Shown here: piece by piece, positions 51,386 to 59,421 of the stretch
How the letters are laid out: each line of letters begins with the position of its first letter
Numbering within the stretch: the stretch's first letter is position 1
NCBI RefSeq assembly: GCF_040640155.1
Contig: NZ_JBFABE010000026.1
Coordinates: forward strand, 1 to 64,000
Reading direction: 5' to 3'
DNA length: 64,000 nucleotides
Source of the DNA: Streptosporangium sp040640155
Lineage (GTDB): Bacteria > Actinomycetota > Actinomycetes > Streptosporangiales > Streptosporangiaceae
Made by a program: the position numbers and the translations under genes
Notes under the pieces: model-generated
The model's input: the letters and a program-made list of their open reading frames with translations, nothing else
Told to the model about the DNA's origin: nothing
Databases searched by the model: none

Positions 51386-52258
51386 ATGTCCCCCATCGAC
51401 CACTTCGCCTATGGGCTCGCCACCCCGGTCGCCTCGTACGTCATGTCGAGCATCGGCTCCCTCCTCGGACTTCTGCTCGCCGCGCGGGCGCGCGGGGCAC
51501 GGGGCGGCTCACGCGCACTCTGGCTCATCGGCGCCGCCCTGTCCATCGGCGGGACCGGCATCTGGGTGATGCACTTCATAGCGATGATGGGCTTCGACGT
51601 GCGGGGGGCGTCGATCCGCTACGACGTCACGCTGACCGTCGCCTCCGCGCTCCTCGCCGTCGTCGTCGTCGGCGCGGGCCTCTTCCTGGTCTCCCGCTCC
51701 GCCGGCCCGGGCGCGCTCCTCGGCGGCGGCCTGCTGACCGGTCTGGGCGTGGCGGGCATGCACTACCTGGGCATGGCGGCCATGAACATGTCCGCCCACG
51801 TGACCTACGACCCCCTCCTGGTCGGGCTCTCCCTGCTCATCGCCGTGACCGCGGCGACGGTGGCCCTGTGGTTCAGCGTGCGCGTGCGCGGGGCCGCCGC
51901 CACGACCGGCGCCGCCCTGGTGATGGGCCTCGCGGTGAACGGGATGCACTTCACCGGCATGTTCGCCCTGGACGTCAGCGTGCACGGCACCTCCGCGCCG
52001 ACGAGCGGGGCCGAGGGCATGGACTTCATGCTGCCGCTGCTCGTCGGGATCAGCCTGCTCACCCTCGGCCTGCTCCTGACGATCTTCCTGTCCCCCTCGG
52101 AGCAGGAGATGCGCCAGGACGCCGAGCTCGAGGCGCAGCTACGCCGCAACCGCTCCGCCGACGGCCCCGCCGCCCCCTCCGGCCCGATGGAGCCCCACAC
52201 CCGTCCCGCCCGCGACCACAGGCCCTCCCTCTTCGACGACCACGGCCCCGGCCGGTGA
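51386..52258 (+). CDS. MHYT-domain membrane sensor
   Basis: A 290-residue seven-helix protein. Three MHYT-type motifs are visible: WVMHFIAMMGF, GMHYLGMAAM and GMHFTGMFAL, thought to bind copper and sense oxygen, NO or similar. There is no GGDEF/EAL or kinase domain, only a soluble C-terminal tail, so output is unknown. ATG 51386 follows CAGGAG. Confidence 0.9.
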   Translation: MSPIDHFAYGLATPVASYVMSSIGSLLGLLLAARARGARGGSRALWLIGAALSIGGTGIWVMHFIAMMGFDVRGASIRYDVTLTVASALLAVVVVGAGLFLVSRSAGPGALLGGGLLTGLGVAGMHYLGMAAMNMSAHVTYDPLLVGLSLLIAVTAATVALWFSVRVRGAAATTGAALVMGLAVNGMHFTGMFALDVSVHGTSAPTSGAEGMDFMLPLLVGISLLTLGLLLTIFLSPSEQEMRQDAELEAQLRRNRSADGPAAPSGPMEPHTRPARDHRPSLFDDHGPGR

Positions 52259-52371
52259 GCGGTCATCGGGAATGACCAACGGCCCCATAACATCGCGATA
52301 GGGATTCTTTGGGAGATCCCTCAGGAGGCCTTCGGCAAATACTTTGACAGCACCCCTCACAAGGAGTGTTC

Positions 52372-53493
52372 ATGTTACGTCGAGGTACCTTCCTGGCCGG
52401 CGCCACCACCGTGGCCCTGTACCTGGCCGCCACCGTGGCCCCCGCCTTCGCAGCACCCTCCGTCTCCGCCCCCAAGCCCCCGGACGCGATGCTGGAGGCA
52501 CTCCAGCGCGACCTCGGCCTCACCGCCGAGCAGGCCGTCCAGCGCCTCGCCAACGAGCAGCGCGCCGCGGCCTCCGAGTCCGCCCTGACCCAGCAGCTCG
52601 GCGCCAGCTACGCGGGTGCCTGGCTCAACGGCGACGCCTCCCAGCTCTCGGTGGCCACCACCGACGCGGCCGAGGCGGACGCCATCAGGGCCAAGGGCGC
52701 CCAGCCGGTGATCGTCAGCCGGTCCATCGCCGACCTGAACGCCGTCAAGGACAAGCTCGACCAGGCGCCCGCGGAGGCCAAGGCCGGCGCCGCCCTGTGG
52801 TACGTGGACGTCGCCACCAACAGCGTCTCGGTCCTCGCCGCCGACCAGGCGGCCGGTGAGGCCCTCGTCGCCGCCGCGGGCGTGGACAAGAACGTCGTCA
52901 AGGTGACGCACTCCACCGAGAAGCCCCAGGCCTACATCAACATCATCGGCGGCAACGCCTACTACATCGGCGGCAGCCGCTGCAGCATCGGCTTCTCCGT
53001 GCGTCGGGGCTCCACCCCCGGCTTCGTGACCGCCGGTCACTGCGGCAGGGCCGGTGCCACCACCAGCAACCCGTCCGGCACCTTCCAGGGCTCGTCGTTC
53101 CCGGGTAACGACTACGCGTGGGTGGCCACCCCCGGCCACACCGTGACCCCCTACGTCCGCGGCTCCGGCGGCGCCAACGTCACCGTGCGCGGCTCCGCGC
53201 AGGCCTCGGTCGGCGCCTCGATCTGCCGCTCCGGCTCCACCACCGGCTGGCGCTGCGGCGTCATCCAGCAGCACAACGCCAGCGTCACCTACCCGCAGGG
53301 CACGGTCAGCGGCCTGACCCGCACCAGCGCGTGCGCCCAGCCGGGCGACTCCGGCGGCTCGTTCATCTCCGGCAGCCAGGCCCAGGGCGTGACCTCCGGC
53401 GGTTCGGGCAACTGCAGCGTCGGCGGCACCACCTACCACCAGCCGGTCAACGAGATCCTCTCGGCGTACGGGCTGACGCTCGTCACCGGCTGA
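52372..53493 (+). CDS. Secreted alpha-lytic/streptogrisin-type serine protease with prodomain
   Basis: A 373-residue preproprotease. The signal peptide ends near AFAAPSV, an alpha-lytic prodomain follows (QRDLGLTAEQAVQRLANEQR), and the S1E protease has H223 (TAGHCG), D247 (NDYAWV) and S327 (GDSGGS), with paired cysteines (SRCSIGF/GHCG; SICRSG/WRCG; SACAQ/GNCSVG). ATG 52372 follows AAGGAG with 5-nt spacing. A secreted metalloprotease gene follows at 64 nt, suggesting a protease island. Confidence 0.95.
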   Translation: MLRRGTFLAGATTVALYLAATVAPAFAAPSVSAPKPPDAMLEALQRDLGLTAEQAVQRLANEQRAAASESALTQQLGASYAGAWLNGDASQLSVATTDAAEADAIRAKGAQPVIVSRSIADLNAVKDKLDQAPAEAKAGAALWYVDVATNSVSVLAADQAAGEALVAAAGVDKNVVKVTHSTEKPQAYINIIGGNAYYIGGSRCSIGFSVRRGSTPGFVTAGHCGRAGATTSNPSGTFQGSSFPGNDYAWVATPGHTVTPYVRGSGGANVTVRGSAQASVGASICRSGSTTGWRCGVIQQHNASVTYPQGTVSGLTRTSACAQPGDSGGSFISGSQAQGVTSGGSGNCSVGGTTYHQPVNEILSAYGLTLVTG

Positions 53494-53557
53494 TCCGCCC
53501 TCCTCACCAGCTGCTCGTCATGAGCAACCCCCCGATGGCCGAGGAGGCTCGCTAGAA

Positions 53558-54121
53558 ATGTCAAGAATCATTCGCTCCGGTATCGCCTTCATCCTGGGCC
53601 TGGCCTTCCTGGTGACGGCGGCCCCGTCCCAGGCGGCCACCGCCAAGGCGGAGGCGGGCACGGCGGCGGTCCGCGTCCTGCGGTACGACGCCAGCAGGGC
53701 CGCGGAGTTCCGGTCGGTCGTGGACCAGGCGGCACAGGTCTGGAACTCCCGCGTCACCAACGTACGGCTGGTGGCCGGCACGCCCGCGGACTTCGTGGTG
53801 CTCGCCGACAACGGCTGGCCTCGCGCACAGCCGACCAGCCTGGGTCGCGGCACCATCTGGATGGGGCGGCAGGCGACGTCGCAGGGGTACTTCCCGCTGC
53901 GGATCGCCACGCACGAGATCGGTCACATCCTGGGCCTGCCGGACCGGCGCACCGGTCTGTGCTCGGACCTGATGTCCGGTTCGAGCGCGCCCGTCTCCTG
54001 CACCAACGCCAACCCGAGCGCGGCGGAGAGAGCAGCGGTCCAGAGGAACTTCGCCGGGTCCACCCCGTCGATCACCTTCGGTGAGCTCTACGTCGACGTT
54101 CCCCAGCTCGCGGCGTCCTAG
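53558..54121 (+). CDS. Secreted snapalysin-type zinc metalloprotease
   Basis: A 187-residue protein. The signal peptide ends around PSQAATA. The zinc motif HExxHxxGxxD is H119-EIGHILGLPD129, a snapalysin (M7)-like site, and LMSG fits the Met-turn. C136 and C147 may form a disulfide. It follows the serine protease gene by 64 nt on the same strand. Small neutral proteases of this type degrade casein-like proteins. Confidence 0.9.
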   Translation: MSRIIRSGIAFILGLAFLVTAAPSQAATAKAEAGTAAVRVLRYDASRAAEFRSVVDQAAQVWNSRVTNVRLVAGTPADFVVLADNGWPRAQPTSLGRGTIWMGRQATSQGYFPLRIATHEIGHILGLPDRRTGLCSDLMSGSSAPVSCTNANPSAAERAAVQRNFAGSTPSITFGELYVDVPQLAAS

Positions 54122-54291
54122 ACGCCCGCGAACGACCTCGCCGGTCCGGCCGATCCATCGGCCGGACCGGCGAGCGCGTTCTCCCGTCCCGTCCCCGTCC
54201 GGCCCCGCGTCCCGCCCTCACGCCCCGCCCCCGTCCCCGTCCCCGTCCCGCCCTCGCCCCGGTCCGCACCCGTCCTCGCGCGGCGGGGCGG

Positions 54292-54783
54292 TCACACGGC
54301 CTTCTCGAAACAGTGCGAGCCCGTGAGCCCCTCGTAGGGCGGGAAGACCGGGCTGGGCGTGTAGCCCTCGCGCAGGTACATCCGCACCGCGTCCGGCTGA
54401 CGGGGGCCGGTCTGCAGCACGATCCGCGACGCGCCCAGCGCGCGGGCCTCGTCCTCGGCGGCGGCCAGCAGGGCCTGCGCCACGCCGCCGCCCCGTTCGG
54501 CCGGGGTCACGAACATCCGCTTGAGCTCCAGCTCGGCGCCGAGCCTGCGCAGCGCCACGTGCCCGACCGGGACGCCCCGGGCCGAGCGGGCGACGCCGGT
54601 GTAGACGACCGTTCCCGGCTCGACGTGCATACCGTCGGGGATCAGGCCGGGGACGGCGATCAGGTCGGCGTAGCGGGCGTCCATCTCCTCGGTCATGGCC
54701 CGCCGCAGCGCGACGGCCGCCTCGTCGTCCCAGCCGACGGCCGTGACCGTGACCGGTCCGCCTCTCGCCGCGAACGTCGCCAT
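54292..54783 (-). CDS. GNAT-family N-acetyltransferase
   Basis: A 163-residue acetyltransferase. LELKRMFVTPAERGGGVAQALL is the acetyl-CoA motif A, followed by LGASRIVLQTGPRQPDAVRM and a terminal YLREGYTPSPVFPPYEG. The family acetylates small amines or proteins; substrate unknown. ATG 54783 has GGAGGTG upstream; a GTG start would add four residues. Confidence 0.9.
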   Translation of the reverse strand: MATFAARGGPVTVTAVGWDDEAAVALRRAMTEEMDARYADLIAVPGLIPDGMHVEPGTVVYTGVARSARGVPVGHVALRRLGAELELKRMFVTPAERGGGVAQALLAAAEDEARALGASRIVLQTGPRQPDAVRMYLREGYTPSPVFPPYEGLTGSHCFEKAV

Positions 54784-54888
54784 CGGGCCCCGCACCTCCG
54801 CTCCCCCGGACCGCCCCGGGCCGGTACAAAATACCGGGCCGCGGGCCCGGGAGGAGTCGTCCCGCGATCACGGGGAAGGACCCGGGGG

Positions 54889-55332
54889 GTGACCCGTTCC
54901 CGCATCAGCGTCTCCGTGGACGCCCACGCCCGGCCCGAGCAGGTGTTCTCCGTGCTGACCGACTGGTCCCGGCACGACGAGTGGATGGTGCTGACCCACG
55001 CGCGCGTCGCCTCCGGTGACGGCCACAGCCGGGGAAGCCGGCTCGCCGCCTTCACCGGGGTGGGACCGGTCGGCTTCCTCGACACCATGGAGATCACCGA
55101 GTGGGACCCGCCGAGGCGCGTCGGGGTCCGGCACACCGGGCGGCTGGTGCGCGGCACCGGGGTCTTCCGCGTGCTGCCCCGCGAGGGCGGCGGCAGCACG
55201 ATCGTCTGGGAGGAGGAGCTCGACGTGCCGTTCGGCGCGGCCGGGCGGCTCGGCTGGCGGGTGATCGCACCGCTGAACGCGGCCCTGTTCCGGCTCTCGC
55301 TGCGCAGGCTGGCCGCGCTCAGCGGCCGGTGA
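54889..55332 (+). CDS. SRPBCC-family ligand-binding protein
   Basis: A 147-residue START-like protein (SRPBCC/polyketide cyclase superfamily). ARPEQVFSVLTDWSRHDEW and the strand FLDTMEITEWDPPRRVGVRH are typical. GTG 54889 follows GGAAGGA. It may bind a hydrophobic ligand; there is no neighbour context. Its stop lies in a 23-bp direct repeat shared with the FxsA gene end. Confidence 0.87.
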   Translation: MTRSRISVSVDAHARPEQVFSVLTDWSRHDEWMVLTHARVASGDGHSRGSRLAAFTGVGPVGFLDTMEITEWDPPRRVGVRHTGRLVRGTGVFRVLPREGGGSTIVWEEELDVPFGAAGRLGWRVIAPLNAALFRLSLRRLAALSGR

Positions 55333-55404
55333 GACCCCCGTCCCCTCCCCAGGCCCCGCCCGCGGCCGGTGACCGCGGACCGGCCGCGCTCAGCGGCCGG
55401 TGAG
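55311..55404. repeat. 23-bp direct repeat spanning two convergent stop codons
   Basis: GGCCGCGCTCAGCGGCCGGT (followed by GAG) occurs at 55311-55333 and 55382-55404. The first copy contains the SRPBCC stop, the second the FxsA stop on the other strand. Confidence 0.9.
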
Positions 55405-55992
55405 GCCCCTGTCCGTCCCCCCGGCCCCGCCCGAGGAGCCCGGGGCTCCCGCGCCGCCCGGGGCCGCCGGGTCGTCGCGGATGACCTCGCCGTGGACGAC
55501 CGGCGCCCCGGGGGCTCCCGGGGCCCGCCCGTCGGGCCGCAGGCCGTCGAAGGGCGAGCCCGGCCCGCCGAACGGACCGCCCAGCGGCCCGCCCAGACCG
55601 GCCCCGGCCATGCTCCGGGAGACCATCGTGTGGACCCGGCGGGCGAAGAACCAGGTCGCGACCCCGCGGACCATGGGACGGGTGAACGGCAGCAGGCACA
55701 GGAACCCGACGACGTCGCTGAGGAAGCCGGGGGTGAGCAGCAGCGTGCCGCCCACCAGGATCAGCGCGCCGTCGGCGAGCTCGCGGTCGGGCATCCGCCC
55801 GCTCTGCAGCGCGACCTGGAGGTTGCGCCAGGCGCGGCGGCCCTCACGGCGCACGATCCAGGCGCCGAGCAGGCTGTCGGCGAGCAGGACGGCCACCGTC
55901 GGCCAGCCGCCGATGACCTGCCCCACCTGGATGAGGACCCAGATCTCGAGGACCGGCACCACGAGGAAGATCAGGAACAGCAGAAAGCGCAT
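55390..55992 (-). CDS. FxsA family membrane protein
   Basis: A 200-residue protein. An N-terminal LFLIFLVVPVLEIWVLIQVG helix, VIGGWPTVAVLLADSLLG, and LLTPGFLSDVVGFLCLLPFT are the FxsA signature, with two to three membrane helices. The C-terminal ~60 residues are a soluble Gly/Pro/Ala-rich extension typical of actinobacterial members. FxsA is implicated in phage-exclusion suppression in E. coli; its normal role is unclear. Confidence 0.9.
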   Translation of the reverse strand: MRFLLFLIFLVVPVLEIWVLIQVGQVIGGWPTVAVLLADSLLGAWIVRREGRRAWRNLQVALQSGRMPDRELADGALILVGGTLLLTPGFLSDVVGFLCLLPFTRPMVRGVATWFFARRVHTMVSRSMAGAGLGGPLGGPFGGPGSPFDGLRPDGRAPGAPGAPVVHGEVIRDDPAAPGGAGAPGSSGGAGGTDRGLTGR

Positions 55993-56098
55993 CTTCGCCT
56001 CACCTCACGTGACACCCGTACGACATGACAACGCCCGGGGGCCCCGGCGCGTTCCGTGTTCGCTCAGCGTGGACTCCCCGCCGTGCCCGGTACGGCGC

Positions 56099-56866
56099 TC
56101 AGCGGCCGAGGCGGCGGCGCTCGCGGCGGCGGCGCAGGCGGGCGGGCAGGCCCGCGACCCCCCAGACGGTGACCCGCCAGAGCGCCTCCAGGATGATGGC
56201 GCGGCTCATCTTGCTGGCCCCGACCGCGCGCTCCACGAACGTGATGGGGACCTCCTTGATCCGCAGTCCCTTGTGGGCGGTGCGCAGGGTCAGGTCCACC
56301 TGGAAGCAGTAGCCCTGCGACTCCACGTCGTCCAGCCCGATCTTCTCCAGGGTGGAGGCGCGGTAGGCGCGGAAGCCCGCGGTGGCGTCGCGGACCGGCA
56401 GGCCGAGGGCGAGGCGGCTGTACATGTTGGCGCCGCGCGAGAGCAGCTGCCGCGAGGCGGGCCAGTTGACCACCTTGCCGCCGGGCACCCACCGGGACCC
56501 GATCGCCAGGTCGGCCCCGCGCGCCAGCGCCTTCAGCAGGGCGGGCAGCGCCTCGGGCGGGTGGGAGCCGTCGGCGTCCATCTCCACCAGGACGTCGAAC
56601 CCCTCCGCCAGGCCCCAGCGGAAACCCGCGATGTAGGCCGAGCCCAGCCCCTGCTTGCCGCCGGGCCGGTGCAGCACGTGGATCAGCTCGTCGTCGGAGG
56701 CGAGCTTGTCGGCGATCGCCCCGGTGCCGTCGGGGCTGTCGTCGTCGGCGATCAGCAGGTGCGCCTCGGGCACGGCCTCCCGCAGGCGCCGGACGATCAG
56801 CGGCAGGTTCTCCCGCTCGTTGTACGTCGGGACGACGACGAGCACCCGGCCAAGCATCCGCTCCAT
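56099..56866 (-). CDS. Polyprenol monophosphomannose synthase (Ppm-like)
   Basis: A 255-residue GT2 glycosyltransferase. VVVPTYNERENLPLIVRRLR, the DXD-like VEMDADGSHPPEALP, and GFRAYRAS...GYCFQVDLTL are classic Dpm1/Ppm blocks. It makes polyprenyl-P-mannose used for lipoprotein or glycan mannosylation. Its ATG overlaps the lnt stop by one base (TGATG), so the pair is translationally coupled; fused or adjacent Lnt-Ppm is an actinobacterial pattern. Confidence 0.93.
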   Translation of the reverse strand: MERMLGRVLVVVPTYNERENLPLIVRRLREAVPEAHLLIADDDSPDGTGAIADKLASDDELIHVLHRPGGKQGLGSAYIAGFRWGLAEGFDVLVEMDADGSHPPEALPALLKALARGADLAIGSRWVPGGKVVNWPASRQLLSRGANMYSRLALGLPVRDATAGFRAYRASTLEKIGLDDVESQGYCFQVDLTLRTAHKGLRIKEVPITFVERAVGASKMSRAIILEALWRVTVWGVAGLPARLRRRRERRRLGR

Positions 56867-58848
56867 CACGCGTCTCCCACCTGACGATCGTCCTGCCGGT
56901 CCGCTGCCCGTACCGCTGTCCGCCCCGCCGCCCCCGTCCGGCGCCGCCCGGCGGTCGCCGCGGCGGCCACCGCGCAGGCCCCCACAAGTATCAGGGCCCA
57001 CTCGGGCAACGCGCCCACGCGGGTGGCGATCGTCTGCGCGGTCCTGACAGGGACCGTCAGGACGTTCGACGCGGGCACCAGTTCCTCGGTGCGCCAGGCT
57101 ATCGAGCCATTGGGAGTCACATATGCCGATATACCCGTAATTGCGGAAGTGATCACCGCCCGATTGTGCTCCACGGCCCGCAACTGGGACATGGCGAGTT
57201 GCTGCGGCGGCAGGTTGGTGAGCGCGTAGGTGGCGTTGTTGGTCTGCACCACGAGCGGTGTGGCGCCCGTCCGGGCGGTGGCGTTCACGACCTCGTCGTA
57301 GGCCACCTCGTAGCAGTTGATCGCGCCGATCGTCACCGGGCCCATCCGCAGGTCCCCGTCCCGGGTGCCCGCCACCGACTGCTTGCCGACCAGGGAGGCC
57401 CGCTCGAACAGGGCCAGCACCAGCTCCTTCATCGGGGTGAACTCCCCGAAGGGCACCAGGCGCTGCTTGTCGTAGTGGGCGCCGGGCCCGGTCACCGGGT
57501 CCCAGACCAGGCTGCGGGTGGCGCGCTGGTTCTCCCCCACGCCGACCACGGCGCCGACCAGGACGGGCACCCCGACGTCCCGGACCGCTGCGTCGATCTC
57601 GCTGCGGGCGAACGCGCTGCGCAGCGGGTCGATGTCGGTGGAGTTCTCCGGGAGCACCACCAGGTCGGGGCGGGGGACGCGGCCCCGCCGCACGTCTTCG
57701 GCCATCCGGTGCAGCAGCCGGGTGTGGTTGCGCAGCACCACGGCCGGCTCGTCGCCCAGCGGGTGCATGCCCCGCCCGGGGACGTTGCCCTGGATGACGC
57801 CGACGGTCACGCTGCGGCCCTCGTCGCCGTACCGGGGCACGGCCAGGGCCGCCGCCGGCACGGCCAGCGCCCCCACCAGCGGCAGCACCAGCGACAGCGC
57901 CGGTCGCCCCCTGGACGGCGGGGCCGGGGAGGCGGGCGCAGGGGCCGGCGCCGAGGAGGCAGGCGGGGACGACGGCGGCGGGGCGGGGGCCGGTCCCGGG
58001 TCCGGTCCAGGGGCCGGTCCAGGGGCCGGTCCAGGGGCCGGTCCAGGGGCCGGTCCAGGGGCCGGGCGCCGGGCCGCGAGCGCCCGCCGCGCCCCGAGGG
58101 CGAGCAGGCCGCCGCACAGCGCCACCGCGAAGCTCACCAGCGGTGCCCCGCCGAGCGCCGCGTACGGGGTGAAGGGCGACTCACCCTGGCCGAAGGCCAC
58201 CCGTGCCCACGGGAAGCCGCCGAAGGGGACACGTCCCCGCGCCCATTCGGCCGCCACCCAGAGCGCGGCGCCCCACAACGGCCACAGACGCAACCGGGAC
58301 ACCAGGGCTGCCCCCGCTCCCCAGAAGGCGTAGAAGGCGCTCTCGATGGCCACCAGACCCAGCCAGGCGTCCACACCGATCGGGCTCACCCAGTGAAGGG
58401 CGGGCAGCAGCAGGGCGAGGCCCGCGAGCAGGCCCAGCCAGGCGCCACGGCGCGGGCGGACGCCGTGCACGGCCAGGACGATCGCGGCCATGCCGAACGG
58501 CGCCAGGAACCACAGGCCCGCCGGCGGGAAGGCGCAGAACACCAGCAGGCCGCCCGCCACCGCGCCGGCGACCCGGGCCGGCAGCGCGGCCCGGGACCGC
58601 ACGCCCCCGGGCGCTCCGCCGGACACCCCGCCCGGCGAGGCTCCGGGGCCCGCACCGGACCGGCCTCCGCTCCCGCCGGGGCCTCCCCCGCTTCCCGCGC
58701 CCGGGTCTCCGCCGTTCCCGCCGGTCCGGTCGTTCCCGCCGGTCCGGCCGCCCGCGGGGCCGTGCGGGGGATCGGGCCACGCGGACCTCCCCGGCGCCGG
58801 GCCGACCGTCCTGTCCTGCACCACGGGCGGGGCTCCTTGCGATGTCAC
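56866..58848 (-). CDS. lnt: Apolipoprotein N-acyltransferase (Lnt)
   Basis: A 660-residue membrane nitrilase-fold acyltransferase completing lipoprotein maturation. There are several N-terminal helices, then the catalytic Glu (VVLPENSTD), Lys (HYDKQRLVPFGEFTP) and Cys (AINCYEVAYD). The N-terminus (~80 residues) is Gly/Asn-rich and disordered. A PAPG-repeat linker (~12-bp DNA repeat, 57998-58064) interrupts between helices and the nitrilase domain. GTG 58848 is used; a later start is possible. Co-translated with the Ppm gene. Confidence 0.92.
   Translation of the reverse strand: MTSQGAPPVVQDRTVGPAPGRSAWPDPPHGPAGGRTGGNDRTGGNGGDPGAGSGGGPGGSGGRSGAGPGASPGGVSGGAPGGVRSRAALPARVAGAVAGGLLVFCAFPPAGLWFLAPFGMAAIVLAVHGVRPRRGAWLGLLAGLALLLPALHWVSPIGVDAWLGLVAIESAFYAFWGAGAALVSRLRLWPLWGAALWVAAEWARGRVPFGGFPWARVAFGQGESPFTPYAALGGAPLVSFAVALCGGLLALGARRALAARRPAPGPAPGPAPGPAPGPAPGPDPGPAPAPPPSSPPASSAPAPAPASPAPPSRGRPALSLVLPLVGALAVPAAALAVPRYGDEGRSVTVGVIQGNVPGRGMHPLGDEPAVVLRNHTRLLHRMAEDVRRGRVPRPDLVVLPENSTDIDPLRSAFARSEIDAAVRDVGVPVLVGAVVGVGENQRATRSLVWDPVTGPGAHYDKQRLVPFGEFTPMKELVLALFERASLVGKQSVAGTRDGDLRMGPVTIGAINCYEVAYDEVVNATARTGATPLVVQTNNATYALTNLPPQQLAMSQLRAVEHNRAVITSAITGISAYVTPNGSIAWRTEELVPASNVLTVPVRTAQTIATRVGALPEWALILVGACAVAAAATAGRRRTGAAGRTAVRAADRQDDRQVGDA
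57998..58064. repeat. 12-bp tandem repeat inside lnt
   Basis: About five to six copies of GGTCCAGGGGCC encode alternating PAPG units in the linker of Lnt. A typical in-frame minisatellite, likely length-variable between strains. Confidence 0.8.
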
Positions 58849-59276
58849 GGGCGGGCGGTGCCGCCTCCTGCAGCCTGAACGTTACCTCCCGGCGGAGGTG
58901 CCCCTGAAGTCCGGCGCCCGATCACGGGACCGGACACGGCCCCGGGCACGGCCCCGACACGGCAACGGGGCGGCCCCGGACACGGCAACGGACACGGCAA
59001 CGGCAACGGCAACGGGGCGGCCGGGGTGTCGACGGACACCCCGGCCGCCCCGACGCTTGCGGCGCTCGCACGGGAGCGGGAAGAGAGCCCGGGCCACCCT
59101 TCGGACCGGTTCCGTCCCGTCGGCGGCGGGCGCGGATTGCCGTTGTCTACTGGGTGCCCGGACTCCTCCTGGGTCCAACCCCCCGCCCGGAAGGAGTGCC
59201 CCGCCTCGACGGACTGCCGGCCCTGCGCCTGGCTGTAGGGACGGGCGTGACCCCGTCACGGGCGCAGGAGAAGGCG
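58849..59276. other. GC-rich leader/intergenic region
   Basis: It lies between lnt (leftward) and the small ORF at 59277. It contains CGGCAACGG repeats (around 58960-59013) and the perfect hairpin 59014-59051. No convincing gene is seen. Confidence 0.6.
59014..59051. terminator. Perfect 17-bp inverted repeat hairpin
   Basis: GGGGCGGCCGGGGTGTC (59014-59030) pairs perfectly with 59035-59051 around loop GACG. It could be a bidirectional terminator or attenuator; no T-tract is visible. Confidence 0.6.
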
Positions 59277-59363
59277 ATGTCGAAAGGCGGCCGACCGGCC
59301 AGTCCCGTGCTGGACTGGGCAGCAAACTACCGAGCCCAGCGCAGATGTCAACCGTGTCACTAA
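59277..59363 (+). CDS. Candidate 28-residue small ORF with CxxC
   Basis: The sequence is MSKGGRPASPVLDWAANYRA followed by QRRCQPCH. A strong AGGAG (59266-59270) has 6-nt spacing to ATG 59277. It has a CxxC-like CQPC near the end and a basic composition. Distinct from the random frames around it because of the ribosome site and non-repetitive composition, but too short to be sure. Function unknown. Confidence 0.45.
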   Translation: MSKGGRPASPVLDWAANYRAQRRCQPCH

Positions 59364-59421
59364 CAGCGGAAACACCAAGTTTTCGCAGCTAGGACATGAT
59401 CGACGAGAGCCGTCAATGGTC

